From a virus, in the IMG/VR virus record IMGVR_UViG_3300043395_002136, positions 1 to 24,331 of that record: a DNA stretch of 24,331 nucleotides; one strand, 5' to 3'. This document shows, piece by piece, positions 16,149-23,685 of the stretch (the stretch's first letter is position 1; each line of letters begins with the position of its first letter). Under the pieces are notes generated by a model that was not told the DNA's origin, did not search any database, and worked only from the letters and a program-made list of their open reading frames with translations. The position numbers were made by a program, and so were the translations under genes.

Positions 16149-17737
16149 GCCGCTTGCTCTTGTGCTTGCATCAGCATCGCCTGCCGTTGCATTGCCGCTT
16201 GCATCCGCCGAATCTCCGCCGGATCGCGCAGAAGATCGTTGGACGAACCTACACCCGTAAAGAATCGCCGGGAGAATTCTGGCAAGTTGAATTGCATCGC
16301 AACCTCTGGGTCAAATTCCGCCAAGGGGAGCAACTGGGAAAGGGCTTGAAGAGCCGATTGCTCTTGTGCCGCTTGCGTTTCAATCGCGATCCGGGAGAGG
16401 AAGTCAATCTCTGGAATGGGAATGGTCGCGCCTTGCGGAGTCTCCACCAGCATTTCACGGGGAAACTCTCCGAAGACGCCATCCCTCGCTTGCATTTCAA
16501 ACGCCCACTTCCCGAGCGGTTCGAGAACGTCAATGTGATACAGGTCAAACGTGGGAGAGGCATTATCCAACCTCTCCCCAAGGATCGCGTAAACCTCCGC
16601 CGCAGTCATTTGCGGACGGTCAAGCTGGCTGAACACCTTGAAGAGATCATTCATGAACGCCTCACGAATCCGCCCGCGCTTCGTCTCCGCCCGGTCAACG
16701 CCAAAATCGTAACGCGCACCGGATAGCCATTCTTCCGGCTTGCTCCCGGTTTCAGGGATAACCGTCACCCCTTTAGGCCGGTAGTCCACACGTCCAACAA
16801 GGTCATGCGGAACCAACACGCGAGGATTCATTTGCAGGTCAACCAAGGCGTCTTGCAGCATCTCCAGCCGGTTCAGTTGCCGTAGGTCAGGGACGGCCAT
16901 GAATGCCGGACTCCACCCGTAAGGAGCTTTCGGGTCCATGCCGCTCCAGGTCAGGAAGCGCGTTACAATGTAAGGGTTGTAGTGCGAGCCGCCCCTTGTT
17001 ACCTCCTTCGCGGAATCAAGGTGAATCCACGTCGAGACAAATTCGAAGTGTTTGGCAAGCGGGGATTCCGGGTTGTATTCCTCGTTCGGGTAGCAAGCAT
17101 GAATGTATTCATTCGCCTCATGCCACTTTTTCGGGTCCGTCGCGCACTTCCTGACGGCATCCGGGAGATTGTCCAAGCCAAACACCTTCGCGGCCTGGCG
17201 GTGAGAGTAAACCCGGCGAATGATAACGAGGTCGATTTCCTCGTCCCCGCCCTCCGAACAAACAAAATCCCTCTCTACCGTGAACTTGAATTGCCCATCC
17301 TGCCACACGCGCCCGAGGCAAGCAGTTCCGAAGCAAGAGCGGTCAAGCTGGAGTTCGAAAATCTTGGTATAGAAATTGGACATCCGAAGGGCCCGCCGCG
17401 TTCTCTCCGTGCAATCGTCCAGCTTCGTGCGGACAACCTCGCTCCCTTCCAATTCCGGGGGAGCCCCAAACCGCATCCACGGCTTAGAACGAGGAGTCGT
17501 CCATGCGAACATGCCGGTTGCCAACGTGAACAACGCTTGACCGCCCGTCGAGTCGAACAACTCCGCCGCCGTGGCGAGGTCTGGCGTCGATTGAGAGGCT
17601 ACCCCCGCCCCCATATGGGAGAGGTCGAAGTGCCGTCTTGGCTGGCAATACCTGGCATTCTCGCGCCATGCCTCTAGCCACGGGGAGCGAGCCGTTTCCA
17701 GGTCGCGGAACAGTTGAACGCAGTCTTGTGAAGTCAT
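16145..17737 (-). CDS. T7-type portal (head-tail connector)
   Basis: A protein of 530 residues that forms the dodecameric portal at the packaging vertex. Family features are visible: an N-terminal helix with W-x-E-x-x-R-Y-C-x-P (LEAWRENARYCQP), FDSTGGQALFTLATGMFAWTTP, a Cys/Gly-rich FGTACLGRVWQDG, and the crown-end RPQMTAAEVYAILGERLDNASPTFDLY followed by FDPEVAMQFNLPEFSRRFFTGVG. The last part is the diagnostic C-terminal block of T7 gp8-like connectors. I chose ATG 17737 because it overlaps the preceding stop as ATGA and has GGGGG upstream; an ATG three codons earlier (17746) is possible. It lies between terL and scaffold. Confidence 0.93.
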   Translation of the reverse strand: MTSQDCVQLFRDLETARSPWLEAWRENARYCQPRRHFDLSHMGAGVASQSTPDLATAAELFDSTGGQALFTLATGMFAWTTPRSKPWMRFGAPPELEGSEVVRTKLDDCTERTRRALRMSNFYTKIFELQLDRSCFGTACLGRVWQDGQFKFTVERDFVCSEGGDEEIDLVIIRRVYSHRQAAKVFGLDNLPDAVRKCATDPKKWHEANEYIHACYPNEEYNPESPLAKHFEFVSTWIHLDSAKEVTRGGSHYNPYIVTRFLTWSGMDPKAPYGWSPAFMAVPDLRQLNRLEMLQDALVDLQMNPRVLVPHDLVGRVDYRPKGVTVIPETGSKPEEWLSGARYDFGVDRAETKRGRIREAFMNDLFKVFSQLDRPQMTAAEVYAILGERLDNASPTFDLYHIDVLEPLGKWAFEMQARDGVFGEFPREMLVETPQGATIPIPEIDFLSRIAIETQAAQEQSALQALSQLLPLAEFDPEVAMQFNLPEFSRRFFTGVGSSNDLLRDPAEIRRMQAAMQRQAMLMQAQEQAA

Positions 17738-18054
17738 GCCATCCATCCCCCGGTTTCACCTGCGCCAACCGCCATCTTGATGCCCTTACGTTTGCGCCGT
17801 AGTCGCGCTTCCTCGCCCGAGGTCACACTGAGTTTTGCGAGCGGATCAGGAACAGGGACTGACGGCAAAGTTGCGTCGCTCACGTCGGGGAGCGTTGGGG
17901 GATTCTTCATCCATTCCGGGATCTCGAATTTGGGGAGGGAATCCGTTGCCTTCTTTTTCTTCGCTTTCTTCGCCGGAGCAGAGGGAGCTTGCGCACCTCC
18001 AAGCATAGAAGCGAATTGCGAAAGAAACCCTCCCGAAGCCGTGAAATTCACCAT
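17734..18054 (-). CDS. Small Pro/Lys-rich basic protein before portal
   Basis: A 106-residue protein with a Gly/Ala start, a Lys run (PAKKAKKKKAT, about 27-37), a Pro-rich centre (PPTLPDV, LPSVPVPDP) and a basic end (EEARLRRKRKGIKMAVG). Several podoviruses carry a short Pro-rich protein with an R-R-x-R-G tail near the portal or tail genes, and some of these (T7 gp6.7 and gp7.3) are virion proteins ejected early; I infer a similar role with low certainty. Its stop overlaps the portal start. The start codon is immediately preceded by a hairpin and has no Shine-Dalgarno site. Confidence 0.7.
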   Translation of the reverse strand: MVNFTASGGFLSQFASMLGGAQAPSAPAKKAKKKKATDSLPKFEIPEWMKNPPTLPDVSDATLPSVPVPDPLAKLSVTSGEEARLRRKRKGIKMAVGAGETGGWMA

Positions 18055-18073
18055 AACGCAACTTATATGCGTT
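18055..18073 (-). promoter_or_regulatory. Hairpin abutting a start codon
   Basis: AACGCA and TGCGTT form six perfect pairs around the seven-base loop, ending one base before ATG 18054. It occupies the position where a ribosome-binding site would be, so it may control translation of the 106-residue protein. Confidence 0.4.
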
Positions 18074-18093
18074 TACGGAGAACGCAAGCCTCT

Positions 18094-19665
18094 TTATAAC
18101 CCAATCACTTCAACCTTGCCTCTATGATAGCCGGATTGCGTATGAGCGTAGGTCAGCAACCCATGTAGCTTTGCCTCTGCAAATGTCCTGGCTGAATCCG
18201 CCGCGTGAGAGGTATGATCTTTCTTGGGCATCCGTTGCAACGTGCTCCCTTCCGGCACTTGCTCCACCTTATACTGAGTGAGGTAATCCCATGCGCTGCC
18301 TTCTCGCCCGTGAATCTTGAACTTGGTCTTCAATCGTTCATGGAACCACGATGTTTCGAACAGACTCCACAACTCACCGATACCCTGCCACACGGAACGG
18401 CATTGAGGGACCACCACTAGGTTGCGAGCACCAGCCGCAATCAATTCAGTCTTGAACGTCCGCCCGTCCTTCTCCGTGCCAGCCGCATCATGCGGGAGAA
18501 GATGCCTGACAATGGGACATTCGGAATGCCAATGGTCTATGATGCGGAGATATTCGGAGAGATCCACCCGGCTCCCCTGGTGATAGTTCAGCCATCGCAA
18601 CCCGTCAGGACAATCCTGAACATGCCAGATTGCAGTGTTCGCGCCTCCGAGATCCCAGGCAACGTAGCTGGGATAACGCGAGGAAACGTCAAACGCGCAC
18701 ACGCGCCCCAGCAATTCGCGCCGGGTCAACACGTCAGCATAGATCGCCCCGTCAACCGGAGACATAAACATGTCCTCCACCACTGCGGGAAACTCGCGGA
18801 ATACGGAGAACTTGGGAAGCGTCCGGTTCTCGTTCGCCCAAAAGGCTTTCTGCTGGAGCGTGAGGCTGATCCCCTGCTTTTCCCATCGCGAGAAAACCGC
18901 TAGCTCCTCCTCCCGGAACTCGTAACTGGTAACGCCCCTGGCTGAGTTGTCAGGGTTTTGCCAGAATGGAATGAACAAGAACTTGAACTCTTTCGGCCCA
19001 TGATTCACCCGCTTGCTTGCTTCCTCGATCAACCGGGAATGTTCCCCGTATTTCCCTCCCTCATGCGTGCTTTCAAACGTGCAACGGTTGCCTTCCGCAA
19101 TTGCAGGGATCGCGCCAGAGAGGATTTTCTGAGCATCCAAAGGCCGATGAATCGCGATGTAACCAAACTCCGAAACCCATAGCCTTTGAAGCGTCCCGCC
19201 ACGGAAAGAAGTCGAAATCGAAAACGAAGAACCGTTCTCCCATACCATTTTCCGCTCGCTCTTTGAGGCTAACGGAAACGCTTGGTGGAGCAAATCCCGC
19301 AACGATTCTTGCTCGCCGGGAGTCAAGCCTGGCACGGAAAACCCGATTGTCTCATACGCGAAAGCAACCGTTGCCAACTTGCCCTTGGCGTCCTCAATCC
19401 GCTTATCAATCAGACCGCAACACCGATTCCCCCCGCCGAATAAACACTCGTCGAGAGTGTCAATCGCTTCATACGTGCTGAAACCATGCTGCCGGGATTT
19501 CGTGAGAAGCGTAAATAGGTGCCGCTCCCCCTCGAACCATGTTTGCGAGTGATTAGGCCGGAATGGAATCGTTCGCCCCCATCGGTCCCTAATCGAGTAG
19601 AGGCTGGAAAGTCTCCATTTGCGATCCGCCAGGAGATCGGAAAGCCTTTCAATCTCCGCAATCAC
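18094..19665 (-). CDS. terL: Terminase large subunit
   Basis: A 523-residue packaging motor. The N-terminal ATPase has a variant Walker A (TKSRQHGFST, about 55-64), a Walker B ending in Ser-Glu (LWVSEF, 162-167) and a coupling motif FESTHEGG (197-204). The C-terminal RNase H-like nuclease shows Asp338 in YVAWDLGG, Asp393 in LLPHDAAG and Asp490 in HAADSART. Together these cut the concatemer and pump DNA through the portal. It starts with GTG at 19665, overlapping the previous stop as GTGA. The order terL, short basic protein, portal continues directly into the head genes. Confidence 0.95.
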   Translation of the reverse strand: MIAEIERLSDLLADRKWRLSSLYSIRDRWGRTIPFRPNHSQTWFEGERHLFTLLTKSRQHGFSTYEAIDTLDECLFGGGNRCCGLIDKRIEDAKGKLATVAFAYETIGFSVPGLTPGEQESLRDLLHQAFPLASKSERKMVWENGSSFSISTSFRGGTLQRLWVSEFGYIAIHRPLDAQKILSGAIPAIAEGNRCTFESTHEGGKYGEHSRLIEEASKRVNHGPKEFKFLFIPFWQNPDNSARGVTSYEFREEELAVFSRWEKQGISLTLQQKAFWANENRTLPKFSVFREFPAVVEDMFMSPVDGAIYADVLTRRELLGRVCAFDVSSRYPSYVAWDLGGANTAIWHVQDCPDGLRWLNYHQGSRVDLSEYLRIIDHWHSECPIVRHLLPHDAAGTEKDGRTFKTELIAAGARNLVVVPQCRSVWQGIGELWSLFETSWFHERLKTKFKIHGREGSAWDYLTQYKVEQVPEGSTLQRMPKKDHTSHAADSARTFAEAKLHGLLTYAHTQSGYHRGKVEVIGL

Positions 19666-19859
19666 GGCAATGCATACTCATCCGGCCCGATCCGGCGAAG
19701 CAAGCCCTTGGTGCGGAGGTCAACAAGAATCCACTTGGCCCGCTCAGGATTCGAATGGAACGACTTCCCTAACGTCTGGACTCTCTCCACCGTGATTTTT
19801 CCGCACAGAGCCGCCTCGGCCAAAATCAGCTTTGGGAGTTTGCTATTGTGGGGAGTCAC
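19662..19859 (-). CDS. Small winged-helix-like protein before terL
   Basis: A 65-residue protein starting with GTG 19859, with GGAA five bases upstream. Helices KLPKLILAEAALCGKI and NPERAKWILVDLRTKG are followed by LLRRIGPDEYALP, which reads like the recognition helix and wing of a small winged-helix DNA-binding domain. It is locked between overlapping genes (GTGA at both ends). The position directly before terL is where terS often lies, so it may be the DNA-recognition subunit or a partner of it. A separate terS-like gene at 22482-22934 is the stronger candidate. Confidence 0.7.
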   Translation of the reverse strand: MTPHNSKLPKLILAEAALCGKITVERVQTLGKSFHSNPERAKWILVDLRTKGLLRRIGPDEYALP

Positions 19860-20017
19860 CGCATTCCGAGGTTTGTTTTTACATGCAGCCCAAACAAATC
19901 AGACCATGAAATATCCGCTAGAATCCAGGCCCATCTCTCCGTTTCAATGCGCAAAATCTCGCACCACCAACCACCAAGGTAGTCATGCCGTCCGAATTGT
20001 ATGAGTTTGATTCTCAT
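19856..20017 (-). CDS. Trp-rich 53-residue protein
   Basis: A short frame with ATG 20017 overlapping the upstream stop as ATGA, and a stop overlapping the next GTG start as GTGA. Overlap at both ends is strong evidence that it is translated. The product (MRIKLIQFGRHDYLGGWWCE...) has six Trp among 53 residues, with acidic residues between them (IETERWAWILADISWSDLFG), and is amphipathic rather than clearly membrane-spanning. I do not recognise it. Being in the fibre-to-terL block it could belong to the lysis or packaging functions. Confidence 0.65.
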   Translation of the reverse strand: MRIKLIQFGRHDYLGGWWCEILRIETERWAWILADISWSDLFGLHVKTNLGMR

Positions 20018-20415
20018 GGGCGCATTGCAACGATTAGCCCGAGTTTGGTTTCAAGCACCGTCAACCGCTTCTCCGTCTCGTTGTGCTCCGCTTCCTCCCG
20101 CAGAAGCGTTTCGATCCGGCTTTCCAGATAGCCGACTTTCTCCTCTGCCGCTTTCCGGTCTGTCTGCCCCACCACCCAGGAAACCGCCGCGCCCACCACG
20201 GAAACGAGAAGCGTCAACCCCACCGCCATAGCCTCCCAGCTAGGACGCCCACTTGCCGCTTGCCGCCTCTCCAACTCCCCAAACCTAGCGTCAGAGAGCC
20301 GCTTGTCGGAATCCATCCGGTCAAGCAACTTCGCGAACGCCGAATGAATTTCCGAGAAACCGGATTCCATCCTGCGCTCTAGCCTATCGAGAAAGGCGGA
20401 ACTCTCGTCGCTCAT
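20014..20415 (-). CDS. Membrane-anchored coiled-coil protein (lysis candidate)
   Basis: A 133-residue protein with three parts: a charged N-terminal helix (about 1-55, including FLDRLERRMESGFSEI), one membrane span (about 62-84, AMAVGLTLLVSVVGAAVSWV), and a second charged helix (about 86-125, VGYLESRIETLLREEAEH). This topology is seen in holin-associated and spanin-like phage proteins. T7 places holin and Rz genes in the same fibre-to-terL interval, which supports a lysis role. ATG 20415 overlaps the preceding stop as TGATG; a GTG one codon earlier is also open. No signal-peptidase II lipobox is present. Confidence 0.75.
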   Translation of the reverse strand: MSDESSAFLDRLERRMESGFSEIHSAFAKLLDRMDSDKRLSDARFGELERRQAASGRPSWEAMAVGLTLLVSVVGAAVSWVVGQTDRKAAEEKVGYLESRIETLLREEAEHNETEKRLTVLETKLGLIVAMRP

Positions 20416-20639
20416 CACACGGGTTGCAATTGGTCTGCGTCATCATCCGGGATGCCCAGCAATCCGCGAACGACAAGCAACACTCCCAAGCCGATTTTCA
20501 GCGCCGGTTTCTTGGTCTTGAAATGCTCCTCCGCAATCGCTTTTTCGGCGAGGTCGAATAGGTCATCCTTGACCGTATCGGGGATGAGGCGAAACAGGGT
20601 GAACAACACCCCCATTTTAGGATTCACGCTAATGCTCAT
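20415..20639 (-). CDS. Small unassigned protein with hydrophobic segment
   Basis: A 74-residue protein: hydrophobic N-terminus (GVLFTLFRLIP), an acidic helix (DTVKDDLFDLAEKAIAEEHF), then LKIGLGVLLVVRGLLGIP (about 47-64) and an acidic tail. The second hydrophobic segment could span or lie on a membrane. Its ATG overlaps the previous stop as ATGA and its stop overlaps the next start. Unassigned; its position among two other small membrane proteins suggests it belongs to the lysis set. Confidence 0.7.
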   Translation of the reverse strand: MSISVNPKMGVLFTLFRLIPDTVKDDLFDLAEKAIAEEHFKTKKPALKIGLGVLLVVRGLLGIPDDDADQLQPV

Positions 20640-20755
20640 TTTTTGTCGGTTGGTTTGACTTTGATGTGAAGAAGTTTGCGAGCCTGAGAGGCGATAACCC
20701 CCAGGACTAGCATTCCGATGGAAAGAAAGAGAAGGCCGATGATTGCGTCAATCAT
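20636..20755 (-). CDS. 39-residue single-span membrane protein, holin candidate
   Basis: The frame starts with ATG 20755, one base after the fibre stop (TGA-t-ATG), and its stop overlaps the next ATG as ATGA. The product has a short N-terminus, one hydrophobic helix (residues 3-23, AIIGLLFLSIGMLVLGVIA) and a basic C-terminus (ARKLLHIKVKPTDKK). T7 gene 17.5, the holin, occupies the same place directly after the fibre gene. The topology and location suggest a holin or pinholin, although at 39 residues it is shorter than known class II holins. Confidence 0.65.
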   Translation of the reverse strand: MIDAIIGLLFLSIGMLVLGVIASQARKLLHIKVKPTDKK

Positions 20756-20756
20756 A

Positions 20757-22481
20757 TCAATAGTATTCGGTTACGATGATTAAGCCGCCAGCACCCACGC
20801 CACCCGCCCGGTCTGTCGCGGAGTTTTGGGTATAAGCGCCGGACCCACCAGCCCCGTAGTTCCCTCCCGCAGTCCCCGCCGCCCCCTGACCGGAAGTGCC
20901 GGAAATAGATCCGCCGCCAACCCCTCCGCCCATGTATGGGGCGCAACCACCATTGCCGACAAATCGCACTTCCCCGCCTGATCGGTGCCCGGAATCTCCC
21001 ATACTGCCGGGGAGGTTCAGATCCCCACCGCTACCAACACCACCAGCCCCGCCAAGGTTGAGCTTTAAGCCTGTCCCGGAGTTATCCCCAACCCCACCCG
21101 CCCCGCCCGTAGCTTGCATCGTGCCAGTGACACTCGCGACAAATGAGGTAGTCCCACCCGTGCCGCCCGTCGCGCCTGTATCAGCCCCGGCAGTCCCGCC
21201 AGCCCCTACCGTATAGGTGAATGTTTGAGCAACGCTAGTGTATAGCTTGATTGCATAACCACCACCACCGCCGCCACCGCCGACCGCAGCCTCAGAAACC
21301 GTCCCAAGCGCACCACCACCGCCGCCACCGGCACCGAAGACTTGGACTTCGAGCGCCCTAACATTCGCCCCCGGCGTGAACGTCGCCCCCGTGCCGGAGG
21401 TTAGGTAGGTCCGCCCCTTGAGGAGATACGGAGCGTTGAGAATCTTCGTTGGGTCTATGCTTCCCGCCAGCTTAACGTTGGTAATGGCAGAGTCCGCAAC
21501 CTTTGCCGTCGTGACGTTTGAATCGAGAATCTTTGCCGTCGTAACCGCATTAGACGCCAATTCCGTAGCCGTTACCGCACTCGCCGCAATCTTCGCCGTC
21601 GTGACTGCGCCGGTCCCTAGCTCAGTAGCGGTGACAGCACCAGCCGCAATCTTTGCAGTAGTTACAGCACCAGCGCCAATCTCCGTAGCCGTTACCGCAC
21701 CCGCCGCTATTTTGGCCGTCGTAACCGCCCCCGTTGCGAGCTTGGCCGCAGTGACGTTAGCGTCTAGGATTTTAGCAGTCGTCACCGAATCAGCCGCGAG
21801 CGTTGCAGCCGGAGCGCTTACCGCCGTCCAGCTACCCGCAGTCAATGCCGTCCCGATGTAAACGCCGGTCAATGCCGCGCTTCCGATAGCGTCAACCTGG
21901 ATTCCGATTTGCCCGATGTAGTCAGGGGTTGCCGCCGCCTTCGCCGCCGTATCAGCCCATACTTTCAAAGGCCGATCCACAACCGTCTCCGGGAGGTTGA
22001 GGAGCGTCACAACATCCGAGACACTTAGCCCGGTCAACACCCCATCCCCGTCATGCCCGAAAATCTGAGGACTCGCGGAAAGGGTAATCTCATCCTGTTC
22101 CGCCTCGCCCACGGCCAACCGTAGCGAAAGCCCGAGATCTCGGCGGAGTTGCTGGAGAATGTAATAAATCCTGTCGAGGTCGCGAGTAATGTCCGTCCCG
22201 CTCATCGGTCCAGCCGCGCTATACGTGCTGGTATGAGTGTTGGGAATCTCCCGATAGATGATAACGTCATCCCCATCTACAGGCCCGCCCGCCGTCATGG
22301 TAACGGTTCCTGTCGATCCGCTCCCGCCCGTAACCGTGTAGTCCGTGCCCTCTACTTGGAGCACTCCCTCCGCTTTAACGACTAGCTCGCTAGAGTTGTA
22401 GAAGACAAACGGGACGGCTACCGCTTGCTGATTTGATGTGAGGGTAACCTCTACTACTGAAGTCGTCGAAGAAACGGCCAT
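20757..22481 (-). CDS. Tail fibre with T7-type N-terminus and Gly-rich tip
   Basis: A 574-residue fibre. Residues 1-130 (including VPFVFYNSSELVVKAEG, YREIPNTHTSTYSAAGP, and IYYILQQLRRDLGLS) match the T7 gp17 N-terminal domain that binds the tail. Residues 231-340 are eleven decapeptide repeats. Residues 380-570 are extremely Gly-rich, with runs of six and eight Gly, and end in GGLIIVTEYY. Gly-rich clusters at a fibre end resemble polyglycine-type receptor-binding tips. No cleaved chaperone domain is visible. The gene follows the terS-like gene (TGAATG) and precedes the small membrane genes. Confidence 0.9.
   Translation of the reverse strand: MAVSSTTSVVEVTLTSNQQAVAVPFVFYNSSELVVKAEGVLQVEGTDYTVTGGSGSTGTVTMTAGGPVDGDDVIIYREIPNTHTSTYSAAGPMSGTDITRDLDRIYYILQQLRRDLGLSLRLAVGEAEQDEITLSASPQIFGHDGDGVLTGLSVSDVVTLLNLPETVVDRPLKVWADTAAKAAATPDYIGQIGIQVDAIGSAALTGVYIGTALTAGSWTAVSAPAATLAADSVTTAKILDANVTAAKLATGAVTTAKIAAGAVTATEIGAGAVTTAKIAAGAVTATELGTGAVTTAKIAASAVTATELASNAVTTAKILDSNVTTAKVADSAITNVKLAGSIDPTKILNAPYLLKGRTYLTSGTGATFTPGANVRALEVQVFGAGGGGGGALGTVSEAAVGGGGGGGGYAIKLYTSVAQTFTYTVGAGGTAGADTGATGGTGGTTSFVASVTGTMQATGGAGGVGDNSGTGLKLNLGGAGGVGSGGDLNLPGSMGDSGHRSGGEVRFVGNGGCAPYMGGGVGGGSISGTSGQGAAGTAGGNYGAGGSGAYTQNSATDRAGGVGAGGLIIVTEYY
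21462..21791 (-). repeat. Eleven in-frame 30-base repeats in fibre gene
   Basis: Eleven tandem 10-residue units follow the pattern (G/S/N)-A-V-T-(T/A)-(A/T)-(K/E)-I/L-x-x. Central units alternate between AVTTAKIAAG and AVTATELGTG, giving a 20-residue super-period. The underlying DNA differs between copies at third positions, so the unit is old rather than freshly amplified. The likely structure is an elongated beta or triple-stranded shaft whose length could change by repeat loss or gain. Confidence 0.9.
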
Positions 22482-22934
22482 TCATGCACCGAGCACCGTT
22501 TGGCCATTATTGCAACTCTTTTGCATTATCATCTTGGCAAGCATCGAGCCAAGATTCTCAGACGTGCTTTTCTCCGGTTCATCTTGACCCAAGCAACGCA
22601 TGTAATGCACTCGCGCTGCAAGCTGCACTTTCTCATCCTGCGAGTTCTTCGCTAGGTGCAACAGATGGGCGAGTGATTCATTGCGACTTTCAAGCCGCAC
22701 CATGCCGCCGTCTTGGTTGACTTCGAACGTGACGTGCTTTGGCTCTCTCACGCCAACCTGCGCTTGATACGTTGCAACCTGCGCTTGCACCTCTGGACGC
22801 CTCCAGGCCCGCGAAGCGTTTGCGCGGTCGGACTGTTTGACAGCCCGGCCTTGAGCCCGCGCAAATGCCTCAGGCATTGTTAACCCTTCATCTAGTCTGT
22901 AACGCACAAATAGCCTCGCGCTATCATTGGACAT
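22482..22934 (-). CDS. Terminase small subunit-like protein
   Basis: A 150-residue protein. An N-terminal helical part (DEGLTMPEAFARAQGRAVKQ, ANASRAWRRPEVQAQVATYQ) carries the 'A-S-R-x-x-R-R-P-E-V-x-A-x-V' feature typical of small terminase DNA-binding domains. A central helical region (NESLAHLLHLAKNSQDEKVQLAARVHYMRCLG) is of the oligomerising type, and the tail is disordered. It probably recognises phage DNA and delivers it to terL. It is the first gene of the leftward late cassette. Its start has no Shine-Dalgarno site and lies about three bases from the start point expected from a candidate promoter, so the message may be leaderless. Confidence 0.65.
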   Translation of the reverse strand: MSNDSARLFVRYRLDEGLTMPEAFARAQGRAVKQSDRANASRAWRRPEVQAQVATYQAQVGVREPKHVTFEVNQDGGMVRLESRNESLAHLLHLAKNSQDEKVQLAARVHYMRCLGQDEPEKSTSENLGSMLAKMIMQKSCNNGQTVLGA

Positions 22935-22971
22935 AGTGGCGCTATCATACCGCTATCAGCTACGTTTGCAA
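22919..22971 (-). promoter_or_regulatory. Candidate late promoter with three phased operator repeats
   Basis: On the minus strand TTGCAA (22971-22966), a 16-base spacer and TATGAT (22949-22944) form a plausible promoter before the terS-like gene. TGATAGCG occurs three times on the same strand: 22958-22951 in the spacer, 22947-22940 across the -10, and 22926-22919 in the first codons. Spacings of 11 and 21 bases put all copies on one helix face. A palindrome, TGCAAC-tat-GTTGCA, covers the -35 (22967-22981). Confidence 0.55.
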
Positions 22972-22990
22972 CTATGTTGCATGAGACGAT

Positions 22991-23593
22991 CTATGATGCG
23001 CGACGCATAGCTCTATAAACCGTCGCAACTGACACGCCTAGAGCCTTTGCAGCTTCCTTTTTGCTCGTCGTGTGAGAGAGTTTATCAGCAAGGTCTTTCT
23101 CGCTTATCTTCAGCGGTTTGCGCTGATTGTTGACACGTATCATCGTCTCTCGTTTTCTCACGGCCTTGACAGTCTCGCGATGTGTCTCAAGCATCGCACC
23201 GAGCAACACCTCCAGATTGAGAACTAGCAGGATAGGTGCAACTGCATGGCCCATTGCCATGACATACATTCCGGGAGACGTGAGAGAGATCGCGAGAGAC
23301 TGATCTATCACCGATTGATGCAACTGAAACACCACTGACACGCCAAGACACGCCCAGACGAGGGAGCGTGATAATTTCGCATCGCGCTTTTGCGTTGCGC
23401 TGATATATGCGCTGATTGAGAAACCTAGCGCGCCTAGATCAATCACCACGGGGAGCAACCATGGCGGTGAGAGTCGCAACGTCTCAGCGTATGAGAGGAG
23501 GCCGTGATACGACAACGCGAAAGCGCACGATGCAAGAGAAGCGAGGGTTGCGGCCTGGATGAGAGTGCTCCAGGGAAGTTTTGGGAGTGTCAT
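22991..23593 (-). CDS. DUF2637-like membrane protein with C-terminal HTH
   Basis: A 200-residue protein with four predicted membrane helices (about 10-32, 45-62, 76-94, 108-130) and a cytoplasmic tail. The Ser-Tyr after helix 1 (FALSYHGLLSYA), LPVVIDLGALGFSISAY, and the His after helix 3 (VVFQLHQSV) match the DUF2637 pattern known from mobile elements, mainly in actinobacteria. The tail ends in SKKEAAKALGVSVATVYRAM, a clear helix-turn-helix. A membrane-tethered DNA-binding protein is the natural reading. I chose ATG 23593: AGG lies six bases upstream and a leader ORF overlaps it as ATGA; a GTG frame to 23656 is less likely. Confidence 0.65.
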   Translation of the reverse strand: MTLPKLPWSTLIQAATLASLASCAFALSYHGLLSYAETLRLSPPWLLPVVIDLGALGFSISAYISATQKRDAKLSRSLVWACLGVSVVFQLHQSVIDQSLAISLTSPGMYVMAMGHAVAPILLVLNLEVLLGAMLETHRETVKAVRKRETMIRVNNQRKPLKISEKDLADKLSHTTSKKEAAKALGVSVATVYRAMRRAS

Positions 23594-23685
23594 GAGAACC
23601 TGGTGCCGTGCGCAACGTGCGATTGAGATGACAACCACACTCGGGGAGTCTCGCACGCTGGCACGGCATTAGGTTGGGGTGTCAT
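23590..23685 (-). CDS. 31-codon leader ORF overlapping the membrane-HTH gene
   Basis: ATG 23685, with AGG four bases upstream, opens a 31-codon frame whose TGA overlaps the downstream ATG (ATGA). The peptide (MTPQPNAVPACETP...) has no domain. It spans a strong RNA hairpin that would hide the downstream ribosome-binding site, so its translation could open that site. It may be regulatory rather than a working protein. Confidence 0.4.
   Translation of the reverse strand: MTPQPNAVPACETPRVWLSSQSHVAHGTRFS

Noticed and set aside
19906-20004. 32-codon plus-strand frame
   Set aside because: It is opposite the Trp-rich gene, which has overlapping start and stop at both ends; the plus frame has no such support.
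21462-21791. CRISPR-like array
   Set aside because: The 30-base periodicity is an in-frame protein repeat with no unique spacers.
23594-23656. Longer GTG start for the membrane-HTH protein
   Set aside because: The start lies inside the leader hairpin without a ribosome-binding site, and the extra residues do not resemble the family N-terminus; ATG 23593 has the ATGA overlap.
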